Of a stretch of 64,000 nucleotides of DNA, positions 37,245 to 49,008 are shown piece after piece. A program made the translations under genes and the position numbers. The number at the start of each line of letters is the position of its first letter. Within the stretch, counting starts at the first letter, position 1. Under the pieces are notes generated by a model. That model was given only the letters and a program-made list of their open reading frames with translations. It was not told the origin of the DNA and ran no database searches. The stretch comes from Lanius collurio (Eukaryota; Chordata; Aves; Passeriformes; Laniidae): the NCBI GenBank assembly GCA_020086605.1, contig JACBWW010000008.1, positions 26,611,441 to 26,675,440 of the forward strand, given 5' to 3'.

Positions 37245-39466
37245 TTAGTAGTAAATAGCTTTCAAGTATTATTGCAATTATCATTTGGTAAAAAATAAAC
37301 CAATAACTTTAGGATAAATAGGAGGACCAAGAAAGGTGAGCTGTTGAACTAACTTTGACAGCTGCAGCCAGGGGGAGAGATTGATCCTCACCTAGACTTC
37401 TGTTCTGCTGGCAAACCTGGACCTGCCAAAGATCCAGCATAGGTCCTTTCATCACCACTGGTCAAAAACACAGCAGTAAATCCAAGGGCACTTCAGCCTT
37501 TTGTAGCCACATGGATCAGGACTATGCAAACAAGTGCTTTCTTGAGCCAAGAAAGAAAAGCTGCATTAAGGAATGACAAACTGGGCTACAGGCAGGATAA
37601 TGGGCTGATGCAGGAAAGCCTCATGAGTCCTAAGAGAAAAAATGTTATTTTAGCCCTGCGGAACAGCTCATTATCCATAGGAAGTATACCTGGAAAAAGT
37701 CCCAGTGATGAATGAAATCTTTGTAGAGTGAAGGTGTCTCTTCCCAGAATGAACCCAGGGCAGCACCCTTGACATACTTTCCCCAAGATTCTTGGCCTCA
37801 AGGTAGCGCCAGGCCATGCCCTGACACATATCCTTCTTCAGCTTCACTGCAGTGAAGAAACAAGATCCAAGTTTTCTCATGGCTTCCTTCATTTCCTTCA
37901 AGTGCTCCCATCTATGGTAGTTCCAAAGATGGCTCTGGCCAGTCTACTGCCAGAGACAAAATACTCTGAAAAATCCATGTTTTTTGTGGCAAGCATACCT
38001 AATACTATGTGCAGGGGAAAGGAGAACACATTGCAATACCTGATACTCATTTCAGTGTAGAAAATAGGTAGGTAATCACATTGCAATCCAGTTCATGGCA
38101 AACAAGCACCAGAGGGGATAATTTGTAGTAAAAATCACAAGCCTTTCTCTGCCTTCAGTGCACAGCAGGTTGAATCTGTTCCTGCCATTTGCTCTATGCA
38201 GAAAGGAATTGCTTGCAGTGCAGAACATGTGCACACCATTGTCCTGGACACTGCTGCACTCTCTGGACAAGAGCTGTCCCTCCATAGCCTGCTCTCAAGA
38301 CAGCAACTAGAGCCCATAAGCTTTTTTACATCCAGATTAATTTAAATGGGTCCCTGAGGTTTTTTTCTAGACCAAATATCTATTACTCCTTCTTCAAATA
38401 ATCACGGAATGGGTAATGTTGGAATTACAAGTATAAATCCTTCCTCCTTGTCTAAAGGCTTTAATCTTGTTTCTTAGAACCAACTTTGAGTGGCATTAAA
38501 TTTAAGAAAAAGAGTAGCTCAACACAGCAGCAACTAAGGGAGAATATTAGCCAATATAAAAAATACAGCGTCAGTAATTGACAGTTTTTCAAAGCTCTGC
38601 AAAAGGACTTAACTCTAAAATTTGTTTGGGGGTTAACTGTTATATGCCCTCTAAATCCTTCACAGCTTTTATAAAGGCTTTGCAAAGTTATCTCCAGTTG
38701 TTCCTAGAAATGTAGTGTTGATTCTAGAAAATAAAAGTCACTCCATTTCCTTTCACTCTTGTGGGTCTGATTTTATAATGCTGAGAATGTAAAGATTGGC
38801 ACTTGTATTCTACACATAACTCGTGCATGCACAGAATATAATTTGTTCATTCAAATACAAAGTGAACTCCTTTCAGGGTATCTAAGTTTATAACTCAGAC
38901 AACTACATGTTCAAATGAGCTCTAAAATCAAGTATGTATCTTTCTCATACACCTTTTATACACTTGTTTATGGTCCTTCATTTCTGTTGTCTTCAGCCCA
39001 AACTGAGGGCTCTGCAGCCAGAAGATTTCTTATCTCTTTCAAAAGCCTTCCACACCTAGATGTGTGACTTTGAGCTGGCACCTTTCTTTGCAAACCAAGT
39101 GAGAAATCAGGATCTGTGCAGGTCAGCCTCACATTGAAAGAGCTCTGAATTAGGGATGAAGTGTCACAGGGAAGTAGGAGGAATCTCTGAGCAGATTTAG
39201 TGAAATTAAGATTATTCTTGATCTGGAAATTATCTTTTTTGGTTTCTCCTGTCTTTCCCAGAAATACTTGTAGGTTTTTTTCACAGAGCTGAGATTGTAC
39301 ACCTCAGGTGAACTAATTAACATTGAGGTCTCTGGTATTGAATAGCATTGTACACTGCTTAATTTCTGTGGTAACCTTGCCTCTATATGCCTTGGAATAT
39401 CTCAAACCATTTATAGAAAGCTTAGATATCCCTTGGCTGTGCAGCTCCACTTAAGCCAGTGCCAGC

Positions 39467-39780
39467 TGTTTGCTACTCACCAGAAGCAGAAGCAAAGAGA
39501 TGAAATACAGCTCAGACCCCGGCTATATTCTCAGGAACATTTATTCCCCAACCCGAGGGACAGAGCCCATGTAACCAAGAGGGGAGTGCAGAGTAAAAGA
39601 AGGAGGCTCTGTGTCCAGTTGGTTTTGTCACAGAGGGGAGCAGAGGGGATACCAGGGGCGGAGCTGGGATAAACAACCAACCAGATCTGAGCCTGGGCTG
39701 CTTGAACTTTAAACAAAGGAATATCTCAGAGTCACATGTCAAGGACCCAGCCGGGGGGCCAGGGGGTGTCCATCACAACA
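39467..39780 (-). mobile_element. Probable solo LTR, about 314 bp
   Basis: A GC- and CpG-richer block in AT-rich intron. On the - strand it starts TGTTGTGATGGACACCCCC, carries AATAAA (39540-39545 on +) near the other end, and finishes ...GAGTAGCAAACA, so it has TG...CA ends, GC-rich U3-like sequence and a polyadenylation signal in the right order. No target-site duplication could be found (flanks ccagc and gaggt differ), so borders and identity are uncertain. It has no adjoining retroviral genes. Confidence 0.5.
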
Positions 39781-40867
39781 GAGGTCAGAGAGAAGTAAAA
39801 GTGGTGAAGGGAGAAAAACAGCTACCTCTCAAAGTCCTTTAGAAATAATGTTTAGGTTTCAAATATTTCTGAGGTTTCAGTGTATTTAGAATTTTGTTTT
39901 GTGACTTAAATAGGATATTACCCACTTAAGTTATATATAATGGTAAATACTTGCTAGGACAGGGTCAGTGTGGAGTGACTAGTTTTCTGCTTTAGCAGTG
40001 TTATCCAGTTCAACTTGCTCAGGCTGATAAAGCCAGCTGTTTTGTTATGTCATAACATGTAAACCTACATTTATTTGTGTGTATTGATTTATGCATATAG
40101 GATTCCTTCCAGCTTTGGAGCTGAACTGCTGAGATTTTGATGCTATAGTGGGAGTTCACATAACTTTCGTAATAAAAGTTGTTTGTTAGAATAAATTAAT
40201 TCATTGATGTCAGTTGATCATTTTATGAGAATGTACAGCTTCAAAGCAAAACTTATACAAATGTTTTTAGTGGTTTTAAAGTGAATTGTGGCAGCTGAAA
40301 TGACACTAAAATTTATCAAAGCAAAAGATTTCTTCTTATTTGTATTTGGACAGCAACATATCATGATTTTGAAAGGGACAGAAACATTTCTGTGAACTGC
40401 TTTGTTTACAGCTAGCAGAAAGGTTGCTAAATATTCCAGTTACATTTATACCAGAGCATATAAGAGAGCACTGCTCTGTGGGAGCTGAGCCAAAAAGCTT
40501 TCTCCTCTTTGAAGTCACATACAAATAAGAGATCACCGTGTCCAGACTTACTGCAGTCTTGCAGCTGCTTCCACACCATGTACCCTGGAGCTTGAATGCC
40601 TCCCTTAATCTTTCCTTGCAGGTGACACTAATCACTGTTCTAGAAGATCAGCCTTCATGTCTGACTGGAGCAGTCAGTCATCAAATCTTGTGCTGTAGTC
40701 AGTAATTGTTCCATATGTGTCAGTCAGAAGTCTGAAAGTAATCAAAAAGCAGAAGTTTTTCCTCACATACCTGATATTCTGAGGGGGTAAAGAAAGGGAT
40801 ATAGGTTTCCGTTGGTTTCTGTGAAATGACCCAAATATGCATGGAAAACTCCCTTCTGTGTTGTTGA

Positions 40868-40925
40868 GACCGTGATTGGATTTGCTGATCTTACAGGTCT
40901 TTTCCAACCTTAACATTTCTATGAT
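40868..40925 (+). repeat. CR1 LINE 3'-end fragment, sense
   Basis: 'cttacaggtcttttccaacc' followed by 'ttaacatttctatgatcctc' matches the last about 50 bases of CR1. Confidence 0.7.
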
Positions 40926-42025
40926 CCTCTGAGTCCATATGTCACAGAGGAGTATGTTCCTATTTACCAATTATTTTCTATGTATTTCTGTTCTTTTCTT
41001 CCCCATAGTTTCCCACACTAGTTATTAGGAGGTCTGAGGAAAGGAAAAGCTTGTTTCCTAAACATACTGCAAAATAGCCTAATACTTATCCTTGATACCT
41101 TGAGAACAGTGCTGTTAGACCATCCCAGGAGAAGGATAAAAGTTCTAGAGATGCAGTGATCTACCATGTGTGTATTAATTGCTGTGAATTAATAGCACGG
41201 TTAATTTAATGAGAGTTAGTGAATGTTTTTTTCAGTCTTTCTAGTCCTTAAGATTTGTTTGGACTATTTTAATGCCTCTGTATCACTACAACCTTTAAAA
41301 CTGTAATATTGCAATACTTTCTTTTTTCATTGGGTTGCAGCAAGAGATCTGCCTCAAATTACTGCAGAACTATGTAAGAAGCAGGCCCCTGGAAACTGAC
41401 TTGCTTTAGATTGACGCTAGGGCAATGTAGTATTTTGGTTCTTGTTTCTTTCTGTTAAACGAGGGGGATTCCATATAAATGGAAATGTTGGGAAATAACT
41501 CACATTTTTGGTATGGATTGTTTCTGTGTGTCTCTTCATCACAGTGCTTTGCCTGTTGTGCTATGTGTTGTCTATTACTTACTTAGAAAAGGGAAGACTT
41601 TTTTCATCATCTATTTCAGTCAAAATGTGTACCAAAAATTCTTAAATTTGAATTCACATGAAGTGTCACAGGGTTTGTGTTCTGCTTAAACAGCCTTCTG
41701 AAAGAACAAAGAAAAGGTCAGCAAAACCAGGCTTGCTGAGAGTAGCCTGATGCTGGTGTGTTTCCTCTTGTCTGTGAGTGACTCCAGAACCTTTCATAGC
41801 CATGTAAACCCACTTCAGGGCCTGCAAGAGCCCTTTCGGAGGCTAACAGTTCTGTTAAGGAAAGAGCTTTCTAATACGTCGCTTGAACTCTGATCTGATC
41901 CAAAAAAGCTCTGCTTAACCTTTTCAGCTTGACTGAAGGATGCTCATCCCCGAGGATTTCTGCAGTTCATCCCCAGCCTGCAGGGATTACTCTTTGGTTT
42001 TTTTGTGTGTGTCTTTCTCTGGAAG

Positions 42026-42152
42026 GAGTGCGGCGGCAGATGGCCCACTGCGTGTGGAAGGGGAGCGGCGCGATCAAAAACTCCTTCTGTGACCCAGCGA
42101 CGCAGCCGAACGGACGGCAGAAGAAGTGCTACGAGCAGGACTGCCCGCCCAG
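42026..42152 (+). CDS. ADAMTS12: ADAMTS12 exon 12 of window: rest of TSP1-2 (GC-rich exon)
   Basis: Residues 539-580 plus two bases. Encodes [20 protein letters not shown] then [20 protein letters not shown] and PPR, completing TSP1-2. Acceptor is ggaag|ga, a weak AAG site behind a T/GT-rich tract; donor is cag|gtaacg. The exon stands out in composition: 83 of 127 bases are G or C (65 percent) with 13 CpGs, where neighbouring exons have one to three. Frame and phases (1 in, 2 out) are sound, so it is a real exon despite the odd composition. Confidence 0.95.
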
Positions 42153-45100
42153 GTAACGGGTTCTGGAGGGGCTCTGGGGGTGTTCAGTAGCACCTTACTC
42201 AAAGGAAAGTGTTTCTGATGCCACACTGGTGTGGCATTCACAGCCTACCATGGTGAAGGCTGCCATGCGCTACAGAGCGAGGTGCCAGAAACCTGCTCTA
42301 AACAAATCAGAAGTGAGCCACCCTGAGAGGTTTCTAAGGCAAGTTACTGAGCAGTGTATGCTGGAAATGGCAGAGGTTGTTTTCTCATGTATGTAGGTAC
42401 TGGTTTTGTTCAGGTTGGGTTCAGGTGTGCCTGAAGACCGTATAAGTTCTTATTTAAAAATTGTATTCTTGGCTTAGCTCAAGTGATAATGCATCACTGT
42501 GTGTTCCAAAAATGAACTAGCAGAGCCTTTTGATGTTGTTTCTCAGTATTTTTTGATATGCCTTTGTCCTTTTTATGAGAGGTGATGAGCGGAAATGACT
42601 ACTTCTAAAATTAATTTTTATACTTTCTTTATAACACAGTATTTGGCTTTTTTTAGTTATGTACCTTCTAATTTTTAACTTTGAGTGAAGTGCAGCTTTC
42701 TTCATTCTGTGATCACATGGGAATAATTTTTTTCCTTTCTTGTAACATTCTCTTAATTTGTATTCATCTCTGGTTTTTCTGTGCTACCATTTTAGGGAGT
42801 AGGGTAAGGAGAACTAATCACAGCAAACATTCCAAGTTGCCACAGACCTGCGGGCTTGTACAACAGGCATAGATTGGCTAGAAGAGATCAATACTGGTTT
42901 TTGTTTCATGCTTTAGGTACTGGAACATCTTGGTTTTGTCTTCTGTTGTCTTTGAAAGTTGTTTATTGTGCTGTTCACAAAGGTTCACCAGTCTTTCCCT
43001 GGTAATTCTACTTCAGTCAGGATCAAATCAAAGCAATGAGTCTGTGGAGTTCATTGCGTTGCATTTGCCAGCAGGAATTTCGTGAAACTTTGATGTGAAA
43101 AGTTCTGCATGGTTGTTGATTTTATTAGTTGTTTCCAAGTATCTTCACAACAGTAGACGATGGCTCCTCTGGGAGTTACATCTTTGTGCTTGCAGCATAG
43201 ACTAGATTGTCAGGAAATCAACTGACAGTTGATCCAACTTTTTAATTACGTGACTTGTTAAGAGCTGAGGCAACCCATACACATTGAGGTGGTTTTTGTG
43301 GCACATATAAACTGTACTATCAATTCAAAAATTCAAAATTAACTCAATTTATGCCATTTATTCTAAGTGACAACGTTATTCAGACTTGCTCTTTAAAGCA
43401 AGGGAAGGGAATTTTTCCCTTGTTGAGCAGATTGCAGAATGTCATACGTGAACCAAACTCTTCTGCCAGCCAGGCAGAAAAGCTCTCTTGTGCTGACAGC
43501 CTGAGTGATGCTTCTTGAGGTCATTCTGCACTGCAGGGACAATCACAAGTCATACATCTGAGGACACCAAAATCATGACAAAGTGCAGTGCAGGAACACC
43601 ATATGTATTTAATTCTAGAGTCATGTTGTGTATTTTTCTCTTAGTAACATAAAAGTAACTGTAGAAGCTTGACCAAGGGTCTCAGTCCCTGTTCTGGCTC
43701 TCAGCAGAGACTAAATGCCTAAGGAGAAATAAGGGCAAGGCAAACATAAATCAGATTTCTTTCTGATGCTCTTCCAACTTCCAGCTGGTGTTAATTCAAG
43801 GCATTTCCAGAGGTTTTTAAGGCTTGTCTAATCAGTAACCACCAATGAACCTCACTCACCCAGCCTCCCTCTGCAACCTTGTAAAACTTCCATTATATAC
43901 AACTTCCTCTGCAAGAAATTCCACAGCTCTAATGCCTCTGTGAAGCACCACCACATTTTAACTGTTTTGAACCTGGCTCTCACTAACTTCTGTTGGTGGC
44001 CCTAGGTTCTTGTGTTGGAAGAGATGGCAGCAAAGAATGAATTGTTAGTCACTCTTCCCAAGACCATCCTTTTGTAAATCTGCTCTCTGTTCCAGGCTGT
44101 AGACCCAGAATGGGATTTAGTTTGTGTTCACTTTCCACGTGAAGCTGCTGAGGACAAAAGTGTTCCATAGAGGGGTGGCTAAATTCTGTGCTAGAGGTGA
44201 GGACAGTGCTGTTAAACACACACTGCAGGAGACCTTTGTTTAGTGCTGCAGCCACAGAACTCAAATCATTGGATGACCTTGCACTTCTCAGCAGTGAACC
44301 AGGTGCTTTATAGTAACATTCTATCCAAAATAAAAAGATGGTAATTCCCTACTAAATCCCAGTGATGAAAAACGTGGTGCCATTAAACATGCTACTGCGC
44401 CAATAAATAAGAAATAGGTAATTTTTCAAACAGAAGCTGCAGACAAAGAATAAAATGTTTGTGGCTCTCACAAACTGGGTCTTATCTCATTAATCCATTT
44501 CAGGAAGTCAGTTGCAAATGGTTTAAATTACAGTATAAGCCTTAACCTTCTTGTTTGTTAGCTGATTTGCTTTGTATTTGTTTTATGCTTATTATTACAC
44601 TTATTATTATACTTCCTCCTAAAATGATTCAGAGGAAAATGAATAAAATATTAAAAATATCACAATACATGTATGCTATGTTTTGATTCAGAACAAAATA
44701 AAAGTAGCTGGACAGCTGAGAGTTAAAATGCCCTGCAACCATTCATGTACAACTTGAGTGATATTGCTCAGCTGCAGTGCATTGAGACTGTAGCATAAAT
44801 GAATGGGGTTTTGTGCATTGTTCTATGGAGTATGGTTTCCAGTTGAATATTTTATTGGTAGGCAGTTATTTAGTCCCATAGGTGTCAATATTAAAATCAA
44901 TAGATACTACTTGAAAAAGAATGAGATCTTAACTATTCAGAGCATGGTAAATAAAGTTTTGCTTTCCCCTGTAAAGAAAATTGTCCAGAGCCTTTTTAAC
45001 TCAACTACCCACTTGAACAGTAACCATAAGAAGATTATTTTACAACTACTTGTAATCGCCTGCTTTTTATCTGCTGTTATTGTGTTGTCCTGCTTCCAGA

Positions 45101-48100
45101 CTTCCAACAGCATAATAAGAATAGGAAATCTGATTTCTATTATAATGCACAGATTTGGAATCAGTGCCCTGTTGGTATTTGCTGTGCCTGATTCTACACA
45201 AATACATAATGAAAGCCAACAGTCCCTCTGTAGGTGGGACATAGTGTGGTGGGAGGGAGGGAACATTAAGCCCCATGGGCATGACTAGCAAATTATGGTT
45301 CCAAAATCCCATGCTGCTGCTTTTTCAACAGGATTCACACATCATTCACCACACATCATCTCTGTATAGGTGATGTCATGGACATACTGTTGGGCTGTGC
45401 CTAATTTCTTACAAGCTTTAGAAACCAGGTGTGGGAGGAAAAAGATAAGTCTCATTTAAGGCAGCTGAATTCCAGCTGAAAGAATGAGATATTCTTCCTA
45501 TCTCTGTCCCAGACTTCTTGCAGAAGAGCTGAGCACTCACACTTTAAGCTGAAAACTACCTGAGGTTATGTTTTCACCAGACAGGCTGCTCTCTGTTTTG
45601 ACAGTCTGAGGAAAATTAGTGCTTATGGAAATTAATTACCCAAATTGTGCATTTTGCTTCTTTGTTTGTTTGCTATCACAGTCTTTCAATGGCATACCTG
45701 CCTGCCTGTGGAGATAAGAGAGTCATTTCACTTTGCAGGGATCAGATGATGCAGTAATACTTAAGAACCACTCCGTTGCTGTAGCAGCAAATGCCAGAAG
45801 TAGAATCAGAAACCGGAGGTAGAAGCAAGTATTGGATGGCAACTCACCATCAAGCTTTAGTTTCCACCAGCTTATCCCAGTCTCTCACCACAGTCTTTAG
45901 CTTGGCTGGGAGATCCAACAGCTTGGTCATTTCAGCTTAGAAGTTGCATATTTAGAGCTCAGATTGCTGTGTCAATTCTGGATGTGTTCTCAGCACTCAC
46001 CTCCAGTTTTGGTTATGCCTCTGCAGTGTGAGGAGACAGCAAAAGCTCCAAGGTAAGCAGAGTTTGGCAAAGCAGTCACTCAGGTGCTACTCTCTTCTCT
46101 GTGGTCCAGAACCTGCTCTGGGGCATCCTGTACCTGAACAGACAAGTGCAGGTTGGCTGTTCTGCCATCTTTGCTTTGTCTTTGTTCCCCTTTGGCTGAG
46201 ATGCCACAGTTCAGGTCCTCAGCAGAAACCATGGAGAGACAAGAGCACAGGTGACCCATGTCAGGCTTCTGACCCCTGGATGTTTAGGGCATATGCATGT
46301 ACCCCAGGATGAAAATAGGAAAACACAGCATCAGAAATTCCAGTTACTGATAAGAATAAACTTCCAGTTAGAGCAAGTTTTTTTGAAGTTACCTGCACCG
46401 AGTGAGGAAGAAGTCTCCAGACTGACTGACCGGAATTTTATTTTGATAAAGATGGAATAGGATAAAATCTTAATTCTGAGATTCTCTAACTGTGGAGCAC
46501 CTGACTTTTTTGACCACTTCAACAGCTTTTAAAAAGTGTTTTCTATGCAAAAGTTAATCACAGACCATTACTGCTGCTCAAGGTAGGTTCTGTAGTAAGC
46601 TCTGATAATTTATGGCTTGGAGTCCAGTATTTCAACCTGCCATTTGTTAAACCCTCAGTCAGAGCCATTTAAAAATGCTGAAGAGGAAGAGGTGTCATCT
46701 TAGTGTGTTTGTACCTTGAAATATATAATCTGGTCCCATTAAAATTAATAGAGCAATTCACATATATATGTTCCATTTGTGCTGAAATGTCAGCAATTTA
46801 CAAGATTGTAGAAGACATAAAATTGTAAAGAAGATGCAAGAGATGGTAACAACTCTGAAATGGCTTGATTCAGGTGGTGATAATTTATTATCTTTTTTTT
46901 ATTGCTCCGTTCTGCTGAGGTGTACTTGCTTTTTCTATTTACTTGTTAGTTTTCCTTTATTGTTTGCAGAAGTCTGGAAGAACAAGAGACAGTCTGAAGG
47001 AAAACAAGAGGAGGAGAAAAATCTTTTGGATGCTTTTTTTGTTTAATTTGGTTCAGAGACCTTGCATTTGGGTTGTGATGGCATGGACTGCATTCTAGAG
47101 AAAAGCAGTCGTTGCCATAAAGGGCTTCTGGGGTAACTTAAAATGAAATCCTGTTTTTATAGATAAATAAATAAAAGAAGATAGGATTAGGTACCACAGA
47201 AAAGATCAGATTGTTGCATAAATAAACTGTATCATAGCTTGATTGCTCTGAGTCTTGGTTGGTTGGTGGGTTATATTTTAATTATTGGGAATAGGTACCA
47301 ATGCCTTTCATATCAGCAGCTCGTTTGCAATGCAAGTAAAAATGAATTAAGGAACATGGAAACTATGGTGGGAAGGGGGGAGGGATTTTCAACAAAGACA
47401 AAGAAAGGAGTAAAATCTTACAAATCTAGATGTTGAACTTTGATGTATTTACCAGATTAGGGTTATTTTGTCTCTAAATTCATGGACCTTAAAAGGAAAA
47501 AAAAACAATAGAATGGTGTTGGTTGTAAGACAAAAGAAATTTTTTCTGCCTTTTTTTCTAGAAAGGTGTTTTCTAAATATATTCCTGCTTTGTTTTCATT
47601 ATAAGGCTTTGTTGTGACCTCCTTGAAAACTCAGGAACAAGCAATAATGTCTGGGAGCTTTTGTGGCGTAGAGTTTAGAGCTGGCCCAGGTTTTGTATGT
47701 AGCAGCTTGAAGTTACGTTCTTAGGGCACTCTTAACTGAAGGAAAAAGGCTTTTCTTGGTTTGATTTTTACCCCCTTTTATTCAACTATAAAAATAAATC
47801 TTTAGGCAAGTGTCACAGCTGATGCCAATGCTTCTCAAACTGTAGAAAACCAGAAATTTTTGCTCCCCTTTCTTATAATGGAAGGCAGGTATGCATGTGC
47901 ACAATTTGCTCATGGGCATCATGAGAAAAAGTAGTTGGATGATGCTGGGGAAAGGCAAAGGTGAACCAAATGTAAAAGGAGCAGTTCTTGTTCATAAGGT
48001 GTTTTGCACTGGAAAACACTGCTCTGGAAGAAACAGTTACCCTTAATTTGGTGGAACATTGCAAAATGTGGAAGAATGACTTTAATTATGGCAGAGACAC

Positions 48101-48797
48101 ATAAGGGGCTCATTTCTACTTCATGAAGGAGTGAAGTACAGAAGAGTCGAGCCTTGTGCAGACCTGGACACCATGCCCAGAGGGACAGCACTGCAGTGCA
48201 CTGTTCCCACACAGCATAGCTCTGGGTAACCTGGGTTTGGGGTTGTGTGCCTCAGTGCTTCCCCTAATGGGAACTGGCCTTGTGGAGGTAACCCTCATGG
48301 AGAGCCAGTTTGAGCACTTGTGCATTACTGGTTGCATAGACATGGGCAAAGGCATGTTTTCCACCTCTGTGCTGCCATTACAGATGCCCCACTGATTCTC
48401 ATTTGTTAACTCTTCTCTACTGAGGTAGCCATGAACAGAAAAACAGTAAGATAGAGTAAATAGATTACTTGCTAAAGTAGATTTGCTAGCAGTTCCTCAA
48501 ATTTGGATTTGAAGGACTACCTACTCAGTGGATTCGTACACTTGATTGAAACAAAAAGCTCAGTGTCTACTTCTGTCTGGAAATCCTGCCTACTTCTGTC
48601 TTCTGTCTTTCACTGACTGGCTGGTACAAGAGCACAGGATGGATGGGAGAGCTTGAGTGATCTGAACTTAATGTGAAGGACATATATCTCAGCCCAGATT
48701 TTAAATTACTGGCTCTTTTTCTTGCAGTCTCTGACCTTTCCCCTAATGTGCTTGTTGTGGGTTGTTTTCTGATGTTTCTCACCCTGTTGGTTTTCAG
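42153..48797 (+). other. ADAMTS12 intron between exons 12 and 13
   Basis: About 6.6 kb, mostly unique AT-rich sequence, with a possible ancient CR1 remnant near 43890-44110. A 161-codon open frame at 44803-45288 (+) has no recognised family. Confidence 0.88.
43890..44110 (-). repeat. Possible ancient CR1-like LINE remnant
   Basis: 'gcaagaaattccacagctct', 'gttttgaacctggctctcac' and 'ggtggccctaggttcttgtg' resemble the antisense 3' region of old amniote CR1 elements. Strongly diverged; identification from pattern memory only. Confidence 0.45.
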
Positions 48798-49008
48798 GTG
48801 GTGGGCAGGGGAATGGCAGAGATGTTCAACCACATGTGGCCCAACAGGCCTGAAGAAGAGAACTGTACTTTGCATCCAGACGGTGGGATCTGATGAGCAG
48901 GCACTGGATGTCACGGAGTGCCAGCACCTGCTTAAACCAAAGACCCATCTGTCATGCAACAGAGATATCTTGTGCCCGTCTGACTGGACAGTGAGCAACT
49001 GGACTGAG
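48798..49008 (+). CDS. ADAMTS12: ADAMTS12 exon 13 of window: TSP1-3 and start of TSP1-4
   Basis: Residues 581-651. [18 protein letters not shown] begins TSP1-3 with WxxxxW and the O-fucose consensus [41 protein letters not shown] and RDILCP finish it. DWTVSNWTE leads into TSP1-4, whose first cysteine is in the next exon. Acceptor ttttcag, donor gag|gtaaat, phase 0 out. Splitting each repeat between its Trp motif and first Cys recurs in all later exons. Confidence 0.96.

Larger units (their letters stand above)
34293..42025 (+). other. ADAMTS12 intron between exons 11 and 12
   Basis: About 7.7 kb. Contains CR1 fragments at about 34428-34618 (+), 36765-36975 (-) and 40868-40925 (+), an 18-bp direct repeat near 37209-37244, and the probable LTR at 39467-39780. 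The rest is unique-looking. Confidence 0.88.

Noticed and set aside
44803..45288. 161-codon open frame on the + strand with hydrophobic stretches
   Set aside because: No acceptor/donor that fits ADAMTS12 phases and no recognisable family; AT-rich DNA gives such hydrophobic frames easily.
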